Source: JBNAVJ01 sp049700455 | GTDB lineage: Bacteria; Bacteroidota; Ignavibacteria; Tepidaquicellales; Tepidaquicellaceae | NCBI GenBank assembly: GCA_049700455.1 | Contig: JBNAVJ010000012.1 | Location: forward strand, 1 to 64,000 | Direction: 5' to 3' | DNA: 64,000 nt | Part shown: one piece after another, positions 24,360-31,873 of the stretch | Layout of the letters: every line of letters begins with the position of its first letter | Position numbering within the stretch: the first letter of the stretch is position 1 | Program-made: the position numbers and the translations under genes | The notes under the pieces: model-generated | Told to the model about the DNA's origin: nothing | Databases searched by the model: none | Seen by the model: the letters and a program-made list of their open reading frames with translations, nothing else

Positions 24360-25696
24360 GTGGGTTTGTAGAGAACTTCAGAAACATCTTTAAAATTGAA
24401 GAGTTAAGATCCAGAATCCTTTTTACGATAGCTCTGCTAATTGTTGTGAGGATTGGAGCGCATATTACAATACCGGGTGTAAATGCTTCTTTGTTAGTTG
24501 CGATGGAATCATCTAAAAGTCAGCCGGGTTCGTTATTTGATTTGTATGATTTATTTGTAGGTGGTGCATTTTACAAAGCGGCAATATTTTCACTGGGAAT
24601 AATGCCATATATTAGTGCATCCATTATTATACAGCTGCTTGGTGCTGTTTTCCCTTATTTCCAGAAGTTACAGAAAGAAGGTGAAGAAGGAAGGAAAAAA
24701 ATTAATCAGTTAACCAGGCTTTTAACTATTCCAGTTGCTGCTTTACAAGCATGGGGTGTTAGTGTACAACTTGCTTCGAGGACAGAAGGGGGTATTAGCA
24801 TTTTGAATCCCGACGTTTCCCATTTTACCTTTACAATGTCAACTGTAATTTTCTTGACAGCTGGTACGATTTTGTTGATGTGGTTTGGGGAACAAATTAC
24901 AGAAAGGGGTATTGGTAACGGAATTTCCCTGATTATTTTTATCGGGATTATTGATAGATTCCCATATTCGGTCCTTAACGAAGCAAAAATTGTTATATCG
25001 GGCGAACGCAATATACTTATGGAAGCGGTTTATATTGCGGGACTTATTCTTATTATAGCTGGTGTTATTGCGGTTACTGTTGCAACCCGGAAAATTCCCG
25101 TTCAGTATGCAAAGCGTGTTGTGGGAAGAAAAGTTTTTGGAGGTGTAACCCAGTATATACCTATGAAAGTTAATCAGGCTGGTGTGATGCCAATAATTTT
25201 TGCTCAATCAATAATGTTTATTCCGAGCACAATTTTAACATTTTTCCCGGAAAGTGATTTTATGCAGTCAGTTGCCCGATATTTTGACTATTCGAGTTTC
25301 TTTTATTCGTTTGTTTATGCTCTCTTGATAGTATTTTTTACATACTTTTATACGGCAATTGCGTTCAACCCAAAAGATGTTGCTGACAATATGAAGAAGC
25401 AGGGTGGTTTTATCCCCGGTGTTAGACCTGGAAAACCGACGAGTGATTTTATAGATAATATTCTTACAAAGATAACATTACCAGGATCAATATTTCTTGC
25501 TATTATAGCAATAATCCCCACTTTCTTAACAAAAATGGGGATTACATCAGGGCTTGCACAATTTTTCGGTGGTACGAGCCTTTTGATTGTTGTGGGAGTT
25601 GCACTTGATACTTTACAACAGGTAGAATCACATCTAATAATGCGACACTATGATGGCTTTATGAAGGGAACAAAGTTAAAGTCCCGTAGATTTTAG
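24356..25696 (+). CDS. secY: Protein translocase subunit SecY
   Basis: The 446-residue polytopic protein has about ten transmembrane helices. It carries the plug-side FSLGIMPYISASIIIQLL motif, LTRLLTIPVAALQAWGVS, the cytosolic loop RRVVGRKVFGG-like (here AKRVVGRKVFGGVTQYIPMK) and NPKDVADNMKKQGGFIPGVR. It is the core of the inner-membrane protein channel. The start overlaps rplO and map follows after one base. No adk lies between secY and map. Confidence 0.98.
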   Translation: MSGFVENFRNIFKIEELRSRILFTIALLIVVRIGAHITIPGVNASLLVAMESSKSQPGSLFDLYDLFVGGAFYKAAIFSLGIMPYISASIIIQLLGAVFPYFQKLQKEGEEGRKKINQLTRLLTIPVAALQAWGVSVQLASRTEGGISILNPDVSHFTFTMSTVIFLTAGTILLMWFGEQITERGIGNGISLIIFIGIIDRFPYSVLNEAKIVISGERNILMEAVYIAGLILIIAGVIAVTVATRKIPVQYAKRVVGRKVFGGVTQYIPMKVNQAGVMPIIFAQSIMFIPSTILTFFPESDFMQSVARYFDYSSFFYSFVYALLIVFFTYFYTAIAFNPKDVADNMKKQGGFIPGVRPGKPTSDFIDNILTKITLPGSIFLAIIAIIPTFLTKMGITSGLAQFFGGTSLLIVVGVALDTLQQVESHLIMRHYDGFMKGTKLKSRRF

Positions 25697-25697
25697 T

Positions 25698-26453
25698 ATG
25701 GGGTTAATAAAGACCGAAGATGAAATCGCAAAAATGCGAGTCAGTTGTAAAATTGTTTCAGATGTTCTTAAACATATTAAGCAGTTTATAGTAGCTGGTG
25801 TGTCCACTGCTGAGATTGATAGAGTTATTGAAGATTACATTATTTCCAGAGGTGGGAAACCGGCATTCAAAGGTTATGGAGGAGGAAAAAATCCATTTCC
25901 GGCGAGTGCTTGTGTATCGGTAAATGAGGAAGTTGTTCATGGAATTCCTGGAAAGCGAATACTTAGAGAGGGAGACATTGTTTCAATAGATGTTGGAGTT
26001 TTGAAAGATGGCTATTATGGAGACGCTGCGTATACATATCCGGTAGGGGAAATTTCACAGAAGAAAAAAAAGTTGTTGCAGGTTACTGAAAGATCTCTTT
26101 ATGAAGGTATTACACAAGCAATACCTAACAATACAATAAACGATATTGCTTGTGCAATTCAGAATTATGTAGAAGGTAATGGTTTTTCAGTAGTGAGGGA
26201 ACTTGTGGGACACGGAATAGGCTCTAAATTGCATGAGGAACCTGCAGTGCCAAATTACTATAGTAAATATAATACTCAGAAGTTATATAAGGGGATGACC
26301 CTTGCGATTGAACCGATGGTTAATTCAGGGACGTATGAAATAAAGATAAAGGCAGATGGTTGGACTATGGTAACAAAAGATGGAGAGCCAAGTGCTCATT
26401 TTGAACATACTATTTTAATAACGAATTCTAAACCTGAGATTTTAACTTTGTAA
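25698..26453 (+). CDS. map: Methionine aminopeptidase, type I
   Basis: The 251-residue enzyme removes the initiator methionine. The metal ligands are visible: D98 in SIDVGV, D109 in GDAAYT, the His in LVGHGIG, the Glu in IEPMV and the Glu in FEHTIL; substrate-side H81 is in VVHGIPG. The lack of an N-terminal extension places it in type Ia. It is packed between secY (1 base) and infA (3 bases). Confidence 0.97.
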   Translation: MGLIKTEDEIAKMRVSCKIVSDVLKHIKQFIVAGVSTAEIDRVIEDYIISRGGKPAFKGYGGGKNPFPASACVSVNEEVVHGIPGKRILREGDIVSIDVGVLKDGYYGDAAYTYPVGEISQKKKKLLQVTERSLYEGITQAIPNNTINDIACAIQNYVEGNGFSVVRELVGHGIGSKLHEEPAVPNYYSKYNTQKLYKGMTLAIEPMVNSGTYEIKIKADGWTMVTKDGEPSAHFEHTILITNSKPEILTL

Positions 26454-26456
26454 AAA

Positions 26457-26675
26457 TTGCCAAAGCAAGATGCTATAAAAGTTGATGGGATTATAACTGA
26501 GATTCTTCCCAATACAACCTTTAGGGTCAGATTGGAGAATGGTCACGAAGTATTAGCACATATCTCAGGGAAAATGAGAATGCATTATATCAGGATATTA
26601 CAGGGTGATAAAGTTACGGTTGAATTATCTCCTTATGATTTAACAAAAGGAAGAATTATTTATCGGTACAAATAG
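26457..26675 (+). CDS. infA: Translation initiation factor IF-1
   Basis: This 72-residue S1/OB-fold protein has PKQDAIKVDGIITEILPNTT, FRVRLENGHEVLAHISGKMR and GDKVTVELSPYDLTKGRI, which match IF-1 end to end. The conserved N terminus places the start at TTG 26457, only 3 bases after map. IF-1 occupies the A site during initiation. Confidence 0.97.
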   Translation: MPKQDAIKVDGIITEILPNTTFRVRLENGHEVLAHISGKMRMHYIRILQGDKVTVELSPYDLTKGRIIYRYK

Positions 26676-26708
26676 ATTTTTAGAAAATTCGAAAGAGGGA
26701 AAATTTCT

Positions 26709-26822
26709 ATGAAAGTGAGAAGTTCAGTCAAAAAAATGTGTGATAAGTGTAAGATAATAAAGCGCAAAGGCGTTGTGAGGGTTATTTGTATAAACCCAAA
26801 ACATAAGCAAAGGCAGGGATAA
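26709..26822 (+). CDS. rpmJ: 50S ribosomal protein L36, zinc form
   Basis: This short frame encodes 37 residues starting MKVRSSVKKMCDKCKIIKRK and ending KHKQRQG. The zinc ligands C11, C14, C27 and H32 of the C-plus form are all present. It lies in its usual place between infA (33 bases) and rpsM (27 bases). GAAAGAGGGA upstream is a plausible ribosome binding site. Confidence 0.96.
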   Translation: MKVRSSVKKMCDKCKIIKRKGVVRVICINPKHKQRQG

Positions 26823-26849
26823 TTTAGAAATTAATCAGGAGATATAAAA

Positions 26850-27230
26850 TTGGCGAGAATAGCGGGAATTGATTTACCAAGAAACAAGCGAATAGTCATT
26901 GCACTAACTTCAATTTATGGCATTGGAGTTTCAACTTCAAGGAAGATTTTATCGAAGTTAGGAATCAATGAGGATATAAAGGTGTCAAACCTTACTGATG
27001 ATCAGGTCAATCAAATTCGTAATGCTGTAGGTGAACTGAAAATAGAAGGTGCTCTTAAGTCAGAGATACAGATGAATATAAAAAGGCTTATGGATATTGG
27101 CACCTATCGAGGGAAGAGACACCGTAGAGGATTGCCGGTTCGTGGTCAACGTACAAGAACTAATGCCAGAACGAGGAAGGGTAAGAGAAAAACCGTTGCT
27201 GGTAAGAAAAAAGCTACAGCTAAGAAATAA
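26850..27230 (+). CDS. rpsM: 30S ribosomal protein S13
   Basis: The 126-residue protein has MARIAGIDLPRNKRIVIALT, YGIGVSTSRKIL, the RLMDIGTYRGKRHRRGLPVR segment and RTRTNARTRKGKRK, ending in a Lys/Ala tail. The conserved N terminus requires a TTG start at 26850 (AGGAG at 26837 upstream). S13 bridges the 30S head to the 50S. Confidence 0.98.
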   Translation: MARIAGIDLPRNKRIVIALTSIYGIGVSTSRKILSKLGINEDIKVSNLTDDQVNQIRNAVGELKIEGALKSEIQMNIKRLMDIGTYRGKRHRRGLPVRGQRTRTNARTRKGKRKTVAGKKKATAKK

Positions 27231-27267
27231 TTAATAATCTGAGTTTTGAAAACTAAATATATAGAAA

Positions 27268-27654
27268 TTGGCAAAGACTTATAAAAAGGCTAAGAAAAAA
27301 ATTCAAGTAGACGCAAACGGAATCGCTCATATTAAAGCGACTTTCAACAATGTTATAGTTACTATTACTGATATTTATGGAAATACCATTTCCTGGTCAT
27401 CAGCGGGGAAGAATGGTTTTAAAGGGTCGAAAAAAAATACACCTTTTGCTGCTCAGGTTACGGCTGAAGCTGCAGCAAAAGAAGCATACGATCTTGGACT
27501 CAGAAAAGTTGATGTTTTGATTAAAGGAGTCGGCTCTGGACGTGATGCGGCTGTTAGAGCACTCAATACAGCAGGATTGGAAATAACATCTATTAAAGAT
27601 ATTACACCGCTACCTCACAATGGTTGTAGGCCTCCAAAAAGAAGAAGGGTCTAA
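27268..27654 (+). CDS. rpsK: 30S ribosomal protein S11
   Basis: The 128-residue protein has GIAHIKATFNNVIVTITDIY, SSAGKNGFKGSKKNTPFAAQ and the C-terminal DITPLPHNGCRPPKRRRV, which are S11 hallmarks. Its start is TTG 27268, fixed by MAKTYKKAKKK. It lines the E-site platform. Confidence 0.98.
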   Translation: MAKTYKKAKKKIQVDANGIAHIKATFNNVIVTITDIYGNTISWSSAGKNGFKGSKKNTPFAAQVTAEAAAKEAYDLGLRKVDVLIKGVGSGRDAAVRALNTAGLEITSIKDITPLPHNGCRPPKRRRV

Positions 27655-27702
27655 CGGTTTTACTTTAAAAATATATTTACAAAACAAACTATAAGATATT
27701 AA

Positions 27703-28332
27703 ATGGCAAGATATACTGACGCAAGTTGTAAGCTTTGCAGACGTGAAAGACAGAAACTTTTTCTCAAGGGGGAAAAGTGTTACAAAAGTACCTGTCCCCT
27801 TGAGTCGAGAAACTATCCACCGGGACAACACGGTAAGTCAAGACGTGCAAGATTGAGTGATTATTCGTTTCAGTTAAGAGAAAAACAAAAAATCCGTCGT
27901 ACTTATGGCTTACTTGAAAGGCAATTTCGTCTCTATTTTGAAATTGCTTCAAAGAAAAAAGGTATTACAGGTGATAATCTTGTAAAAATATTAGAAAGCC
28001 GACTTGATAATACTGTCTATAGATTAGGATTTGCTCCTTCAAGAAAAGCTGCAAGGCAATTGATAACCCATCGTCATTTTACGGTCAATGGAAGAACAGT
28101 CAATATACCTTCGTATCTGTTAAAACCCGGTGATGTTATCAAGGTAAGAGAAAAAAGTAAAACTATGAATATTATTCACAGCTCTATGAAGCAGATAAAG
28201 GATGATATGCTTGTATCCTGGCTTAATCTTGATAAAGCAAATATGAGTGGAGTGTTTTTGCATGTACCAGATAGGTCGGAAGTTCCATTTATTGGGAATG
28301 AACAATTGGTAGTAGAGTTATATTCAAAGTAA
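27703..28332 (+). CDS. rpsD: 30S ribosomal protein S4, zinc form
   Basis: The 209-residue protein carries an N-terminal zinc site (C9, C12, C26, C31), then CPLESRNYPPGQHGKSRRAR and the S4 RNA-binding domain with LESRLDNTVYRLGFAPSRKA and HFTVNGRTVNIPSYLLKPGD. S4 nucleates 30S assembly and in many bacteria represses the alpha operon. rpoA follows after 24 bases. Confidence 0.98.
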   Translation: MARYTDASCKLCRRERQKLFLKGEKCYKSTCPLESRNYPPGQHGKSRRARLSDYSFQLREKQKIRRTYGLLERQFRLYFEIASKKKGITGDNLVKILESRLDNTVYRLGFAPSRKAARQLITHRHFTVNGRTVNIPSYLLKPGDVIKVREKSKTMNIIHSSMKQIKDDMLVSWLNLDKANMSGVFLHVPDRSEVPFIGNEQLVVELYSK

Positions 28333-28356
28333 TTTTAAAATAAAACTCCATTAAAA

Positions 28357-29349
28357 ATGAAAATTAATCATTTGCAAATACCGGATAAAGTAGAAAGAGA
28401 TGAAGCCACATTTTCTAATACTTACGGGAAGTTTATATTACAACCCCTTGAAAGAGGTTATGGCATTACAGTGGGAAATGCACTGAGAAGAATTTTGATT
28501 TCTTCTTTGCCCGGTACAGCGATTGTAGCTATTAAAATAAATGATATCCCCCACGAATTTTCTACCATTAAAGGTGTGGTGGAAGATTTGACAGAAATTA
28601 TATTAAACCTGAAAGAAGTTAAATTTAAGAACCTTACAGGTTCTTCAAACAGAATTGAATTTAAAATAAAGGGACCTAAAGAATTTACTGCTCAGGATAT
28701 ACAGAATGCAACAGGTGATTTTCAGATATTGAATCCAGAACAACACATTGCAACTCTAAATAAGGATGCAAATTTAAATATAGATCTTAGAATGGGTTCA
28801 GGAATAGGATATGTTCCTGCTGAAGATAATAAAAAATACGATTTGCCTCTTGGATTTATTCCGATAGATTCTATTTTTTCCCCCGTTGTTAATGTAAATT
28901 ACACAATAGAAAACACTCGTGTTGGGCAAAGAACAGACTATGACAAATTAATTCTTGAGGTCCAAACGACAGGAGCTATTACCCCTGAAGATGCAGTGGT
29001 AATGGCGTCTAGAATTATGAAAGAACATCTTCAGTTGTTTCTTAATCTTAAGCCTGAATTTGTTGAGAAGTCTGTTGAAGATGAGGAAAGAGATGAACAG
29101 TTTGAAGAAATAAGGAAAATTTTAAAAACGCCAGTAGATGAACTTGAATTATCTGTACGGTCTCAGAATTGTCTGAGATCAGCAGATATAAAAACTATTG
29201 GAGATCTTGTCCGAAAGAACGAATCAGAAATGCTTCACTTTAGAAATTTTGGTAGAAAGTCTTTAGCCGAGCTTACCGAACTTATCGAAAGTTATGGTTT
29301 AAGCTTTGGTATGGATGTGGACAAGTATCTTAAAGAAGAAGACAAATAG
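28357..29349 (+). CDS. rpoA: DNA-directed RNA polymerase alpha subunit
   Basis: The 330-residue protein has the alpha N-terminal dimerisation domain (LQPLERGYGITVGNALRRIL, SSLPGTAIVAIKIN, EFSTIKGVVEDLTEIILNLK) and, after an acidic linker (EKSVEDEERDEQFEE), the C-terminal domain (LELSVRSQNCLRSADIKTIG, GRKSLAELTELIESYGL) that contacts UP elements and activators. Length and order are normal. Confidence 0.98.
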   Translation: MKINHLQIPDKVERDEATFSNTYGKFILQPLERGYGITVGNALRRILISSLPGTAIVAIKINDIPHEFSTIKGVVEDLTEIILNLKEVKFKNLTGSSNRIEFKIKGPKEFTAQDIQNATGDFQILNPEQHIATLNKDANLNIDLRMGSGIGYVPAEDNKKYDLPLGFIPIDSIFSPVVNVNYTIENTRVGQRTDYDKLILEVQTTGAITPEDAVVMASRIMKEHLQLFLNLKPEFVEKSVEDEERDEQFEEIRKILKTPVDELELSVRSQNCLRSADIKTIGDLVRKNESEMLHFRNFGRKSLAELTELIESYGLSFGMDVDKYLKEEDK

Positions 29350-29378
29350 TATTTTTCAATATCTTAAAGTCGGGATAG

Positions 29379-30035
29379 ATGGAACATAGGAAAAAAGGTA
29401 GAAAGTTAAAACGCACTGCAAGTCATAAAAAAGCATTACTCTCAAATCTTGCAACATCTTTAATTAAGAATAAAAGAATTAAAACAACGGTTGCTAAGGC
29501 TAAGGAGTTGCGAACTTTCATAGAGCCGTTAATAACTAAAGCTAAAAGAGCACTTCTTGCTAAAAATAATGGGACATCTGAATCTGCAGTTCATTACTTC
29601 CGCTTGATGAAACGTTTTATTAAAGATAAGGAAGCCTCAAATATATTGATGGGAGAGGTTGCTGAGAAGGTTAAAAATAGAAATGGTGGTTACACAAGAA
29701 TTTTAAAAACCGGGTTCAGACGTGGTGATGGCGCAGAAGAAGCCATAATTGAGTTAGTTGATTTTGCAGTAGCAGCAGAAAAGTCAGAAGGGACAAAAAA
29801 GAAAACTACAAAAAAGGTAAAAACAAAAGCACCTTCTGAGGAAGTAAAATCTGAAACATCTGAAGCTAAAGCAACTGAGACAGAAGAAAAGTCTGTAAAG
29901 AAAACGACGCGGAAAAAAACCAGCTCAGAAAAAACTGAAAAGGCTAAAAAATCAACCACTCGCACTAAAGAGTCTAAAGAAGAACCAGAAAGAAAGAAAA
30001 CAACCCGTAAACCCAAACCCAGGAAAGAAGAATAA
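29379..30035 (+). CDS. rplQ: 50S ribosomal protein L17 with long Lys/Glu/Thr tail
   Basis: The first 125 residues are a standard L17 (MEHRKKGRKLKRTASHKKAL, LSNLATSLIKNKRIKTTVAK, GGYTRILKTGFRRGDGAEEA). The protein is 218 residues because about 90 residues of low-complexity K, E, T and S sequence follow (for example TTKKVKTKAPSEEVKSE), likely disordered and basic overall. The tail is in frame and intact. It ends the alpha operon at a terminator. Confidence 0.96.
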   Translation: MEHRKKGRKLKRTASHKKALLSNLATSLIKNKRIKTTVAKAKELRTFIEPLITKAKRALLAKNNGTSESAVHYFRLMKRFIKDKEASNILMGEVAEKVKNRNGGYTRILKTGFRRGDGAEEAIIELVDFAVAAEKSEGTKKKTTKKVKTKAPSEEVKSETSEAKATETEEKSVKKTTRKKTSSEKTEKAKKSTTRTKESKEEPERKKTTRKPKPRKEE

Positions 30036-30067
30036 ACATTTCCTTCCTGTTTTATATATTAATTAAT

Positions 30068-30096
30068 GGGCAGTCATTTGTACTGCCCTTTTTTTT
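30068..30096 (+). terminator. Terminator of the alpha ribosomal operon
   Basis: GGGCAGT (30068-30074) pairs with ACTGCCC (30082-30088) around a 7-base loop, followed by eight T. This is a canonical rho-independent terminator after rplQ. Confidence 0.9.
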
Positions 30097-30157
30097 ACAT
30101 TTTAATTGAAAAATATATTGATTATTTTTCCACTTATTTTAAAAATATAGTAGAGAA

Positions 30158-30754
30158 ATGAAAATAACCTCAGCTGAATTTATAGATAGTATATATGATC
30201 TTCGAACGCTCCCCAAAACAATCCTTTCGGAATTTGTACTTGTAGGACGTTCTAATGTGGGTAAATCGTCACTCATAAATAAGGTCTGTAGTAAAAAAAA
30301 TCTTGCTAAAATAGGTTCTGTTCCTGGTAAAACCAGACAATTAAACTATTTTCTTATCAATCAAAAATTTTATCTTGTTGATTTGCCGGGTTATGGCTAT
30401 GCTAAAGTACCGGAACAGATACGTGCCGGCTGGCGTAAACTTGTTGAGGAATATATCAGCGAGAGAGAAAATGTAAAACTGGTGTTTGTACTTATTGATT
30501 GCAGGCATGAACCGAGTTATCTTGATGAACTGATGATTAATTGGCTTGAGTATTATGAAATTCCGTTTGCAATTGTTTTAACAAAGGCAGATAAAATCTC
30601 AAAGAATAAGATGGATAAAGCTATTTACAGAATTTCTAAAGTTGTTTCCAATGAAGAGCTCTGCAAGGATTATATTCCGTTTTCTATTATTACCGGTGAA
30701 GGTAAAGAGGAAATTCTGAGGTTGATAGAAGAATTATTACAAGATCAAAAATAA
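30158..30754 (+). CDS. engB: Ribosome-biogenesis GTPase EngB/YsxC
   Basis: The 198-residue GTPase has the P-loop GRSNVGKSSLIN near residue 31, switch II DLPGYGYAKVP, and G4 TKAD, with KTRQLNYFLIN between them. These mark the EngB family, which assists late 50S assembly and is usually essential. It is encoded shortly after the ribosomal cluster and has a 36-base gap to the dehydrogenase gene. Confidence 0.95.
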   Translation: MKITSAEFIDSIYDLRTLPKTILSEFVLVGRSNVGKSSLINKVCSKKNLAKIGSVPGKTRQLNYFLINQKFYLVDLPGYGYAKVPEQIRAGWRKLVEEYISERENVKLVFVLIDCRHEPSYLDELMINWLEYYEIPFAIVLTKADKISKNKMDKAIYRISKVVSNEELCKDYIPFSIITGEGKEEILRLIEELLQDQK

Positions 30755-30790
30755 TAGTAATTACTTTTGAACTGAAATAAAAGCTCTAAT

Positions 30791-31723
30791 TTGTTGAAAG
30801 ACAAAATCATTAAGATTCTTGTTGCTGACAAAATAAATTTAAGCGGAGCTAAAATTTTAGACAGAACAAAATTTTCATTTACCATCTCTCCTAACATTTC
30901 ACAAAATGATATTTTGAAACGTTTTTCAAATTATCAGGTCCTTGTTATTCGTTCTGGCAGAAAAATAACATCAGAGTTCCTTTCAAAATGTAATTTTGAA
31001 GTTATTGTTACAGCAAGTAAAGGAGTTGACCATATTGATATAAACTATGCTAAGGAGCGGGGAATCCCTATTTTATCCCTGCATGAAGCAAATTCAGTAT
31101 CGACTGCTGAACATACACTTGGATTAATTATTGAGGCTATGAAAAGGATACGGGTTTCGGATGAAATGGTTAGAAAAGGTAGTTTCAGTAATCACAATTT
31201 TCCCCGCAGGGAACTTGAAGGGAAGAAGATTGGCATTATAGGGGTTGGCAGGGTTGGAAGAAAAGTTGCTGATTTTTGCAAAGCTTTAAATATGAAAATC
31301 CTGGCAAATGATATTAATCGGACTGTTGTTGAAAAAAATTCTGACCTCAGTTTTTTTGCCCTTGAACATATACTAAAAAACTCACACATACTTACAATAC
31401 ACATTCCTCTAACTAAAGATAACTACAGATACTTTTCGTCAGATAGGCTTTCGTTGCTCAGAAGAACAGCGGTTTTAATTAATACTTCGCGAGGAGAAGT
31501 ACTGGATGAAGAGTATCTTATTGATATGTTAAAAGAAAAACGACTTGCTTATGCCTGCCTTGATGTGTTCTGTAACGAACCGGGGGTAAATCCCGAGTTT
31601 TTTTCTCTGAAAAATGTAACACTGACAAATCACATAGCAGGAAAAACCCGTGAGAGTGAAATTAAAATAAGTAAGGAAATATTTTCTCTTATCAGGGATT
31701 TTTACCTTTTTCCTGGGCTATAA
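30791..31723 (+). CDS. D-2-hydroxyacid dehydrogenase, phosphoglycerate-dehydrogenase-like
   Basis: The 310-residue NAD-dependent enzyme has the Rossmann motif GIIGVGRVGRKVADFCKA near residue 148, the catalytic Arg in INTSRGEVLDEEYL, the Glu in VFCNEPG and the His in TNHIAGKTRESE. The N-terminal IVTASKGVDHIDINYAKERG is typical of SerA-like enzymes. There is no C-terminal ACT domain. 3-phosphoglycerate oxidation in serine synthesis is the best guess, but erythronate-4-phosphate or another hydroxyacid is possible. The start is TTG (30791, or 30794 one codon later). Confidence 0.85.
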   Translation: MLKDKIIKILVADKINLSGAKILDRTKFSFTISPNISQNDILKRFSNYQVLVIRSGRKITSEFLSKCNFEVIVTASKGVDHIDINYAKERGIPILSLHEANSVSTAEHTLGLIIEAMKRIRVSDEMVRKGSFSNHNFPRRELEGKKIGIIGVGRVGRKVADFCKALNMKILANDINRTVVEKNSDLSFFALEHILKNSHILTIHIPLTKDNYRYFSSDRLSLLRRTAVLINTSRGEVLDEEYLIDMLKEKRLAYACLDVFCNEPGVNPEFFSLKNVTLTNHIAGKTRESEIKISKEIFSLIRDFYLFPGL

Positions 31724-31763
31724 CCTATGAGAAGAAAAAAAAGAAAATTCAGAAAATTATATA

Positions 31764-31792
31764 TTGACAAGTTTTTTCAATAGTGTTATATT
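31764..31792 (+). promoter_or_regulatory. Consensus-like sigma70 promoter for the 635-residue T9SS cargo gene
   Basis: TTGACA (31764-31769) is a perfect -35, followed by a 17-bp spacer and TATATT (31787-31792). A start near 31799 gives a leader of about 75 bases. It is the best promoter match in the window and suggests strong expression of the downstream secreted protein. Confidence 0.65.
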
Positions 31793-31873
31793 AGCATAAG
31801 TTCTAAATGATTAATTAACTAAAAAGTTATTATTTCTTAATTTATTTTTTAACTAAATAGAAGGAGAAAGAAA

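Noticed and set aside
29690..30016. Antisense open frame of 108 codons over rplQ
   Set aside because: It is the mirror of the low-complexity Lys/Glu tail and lacks any start signal or homology.
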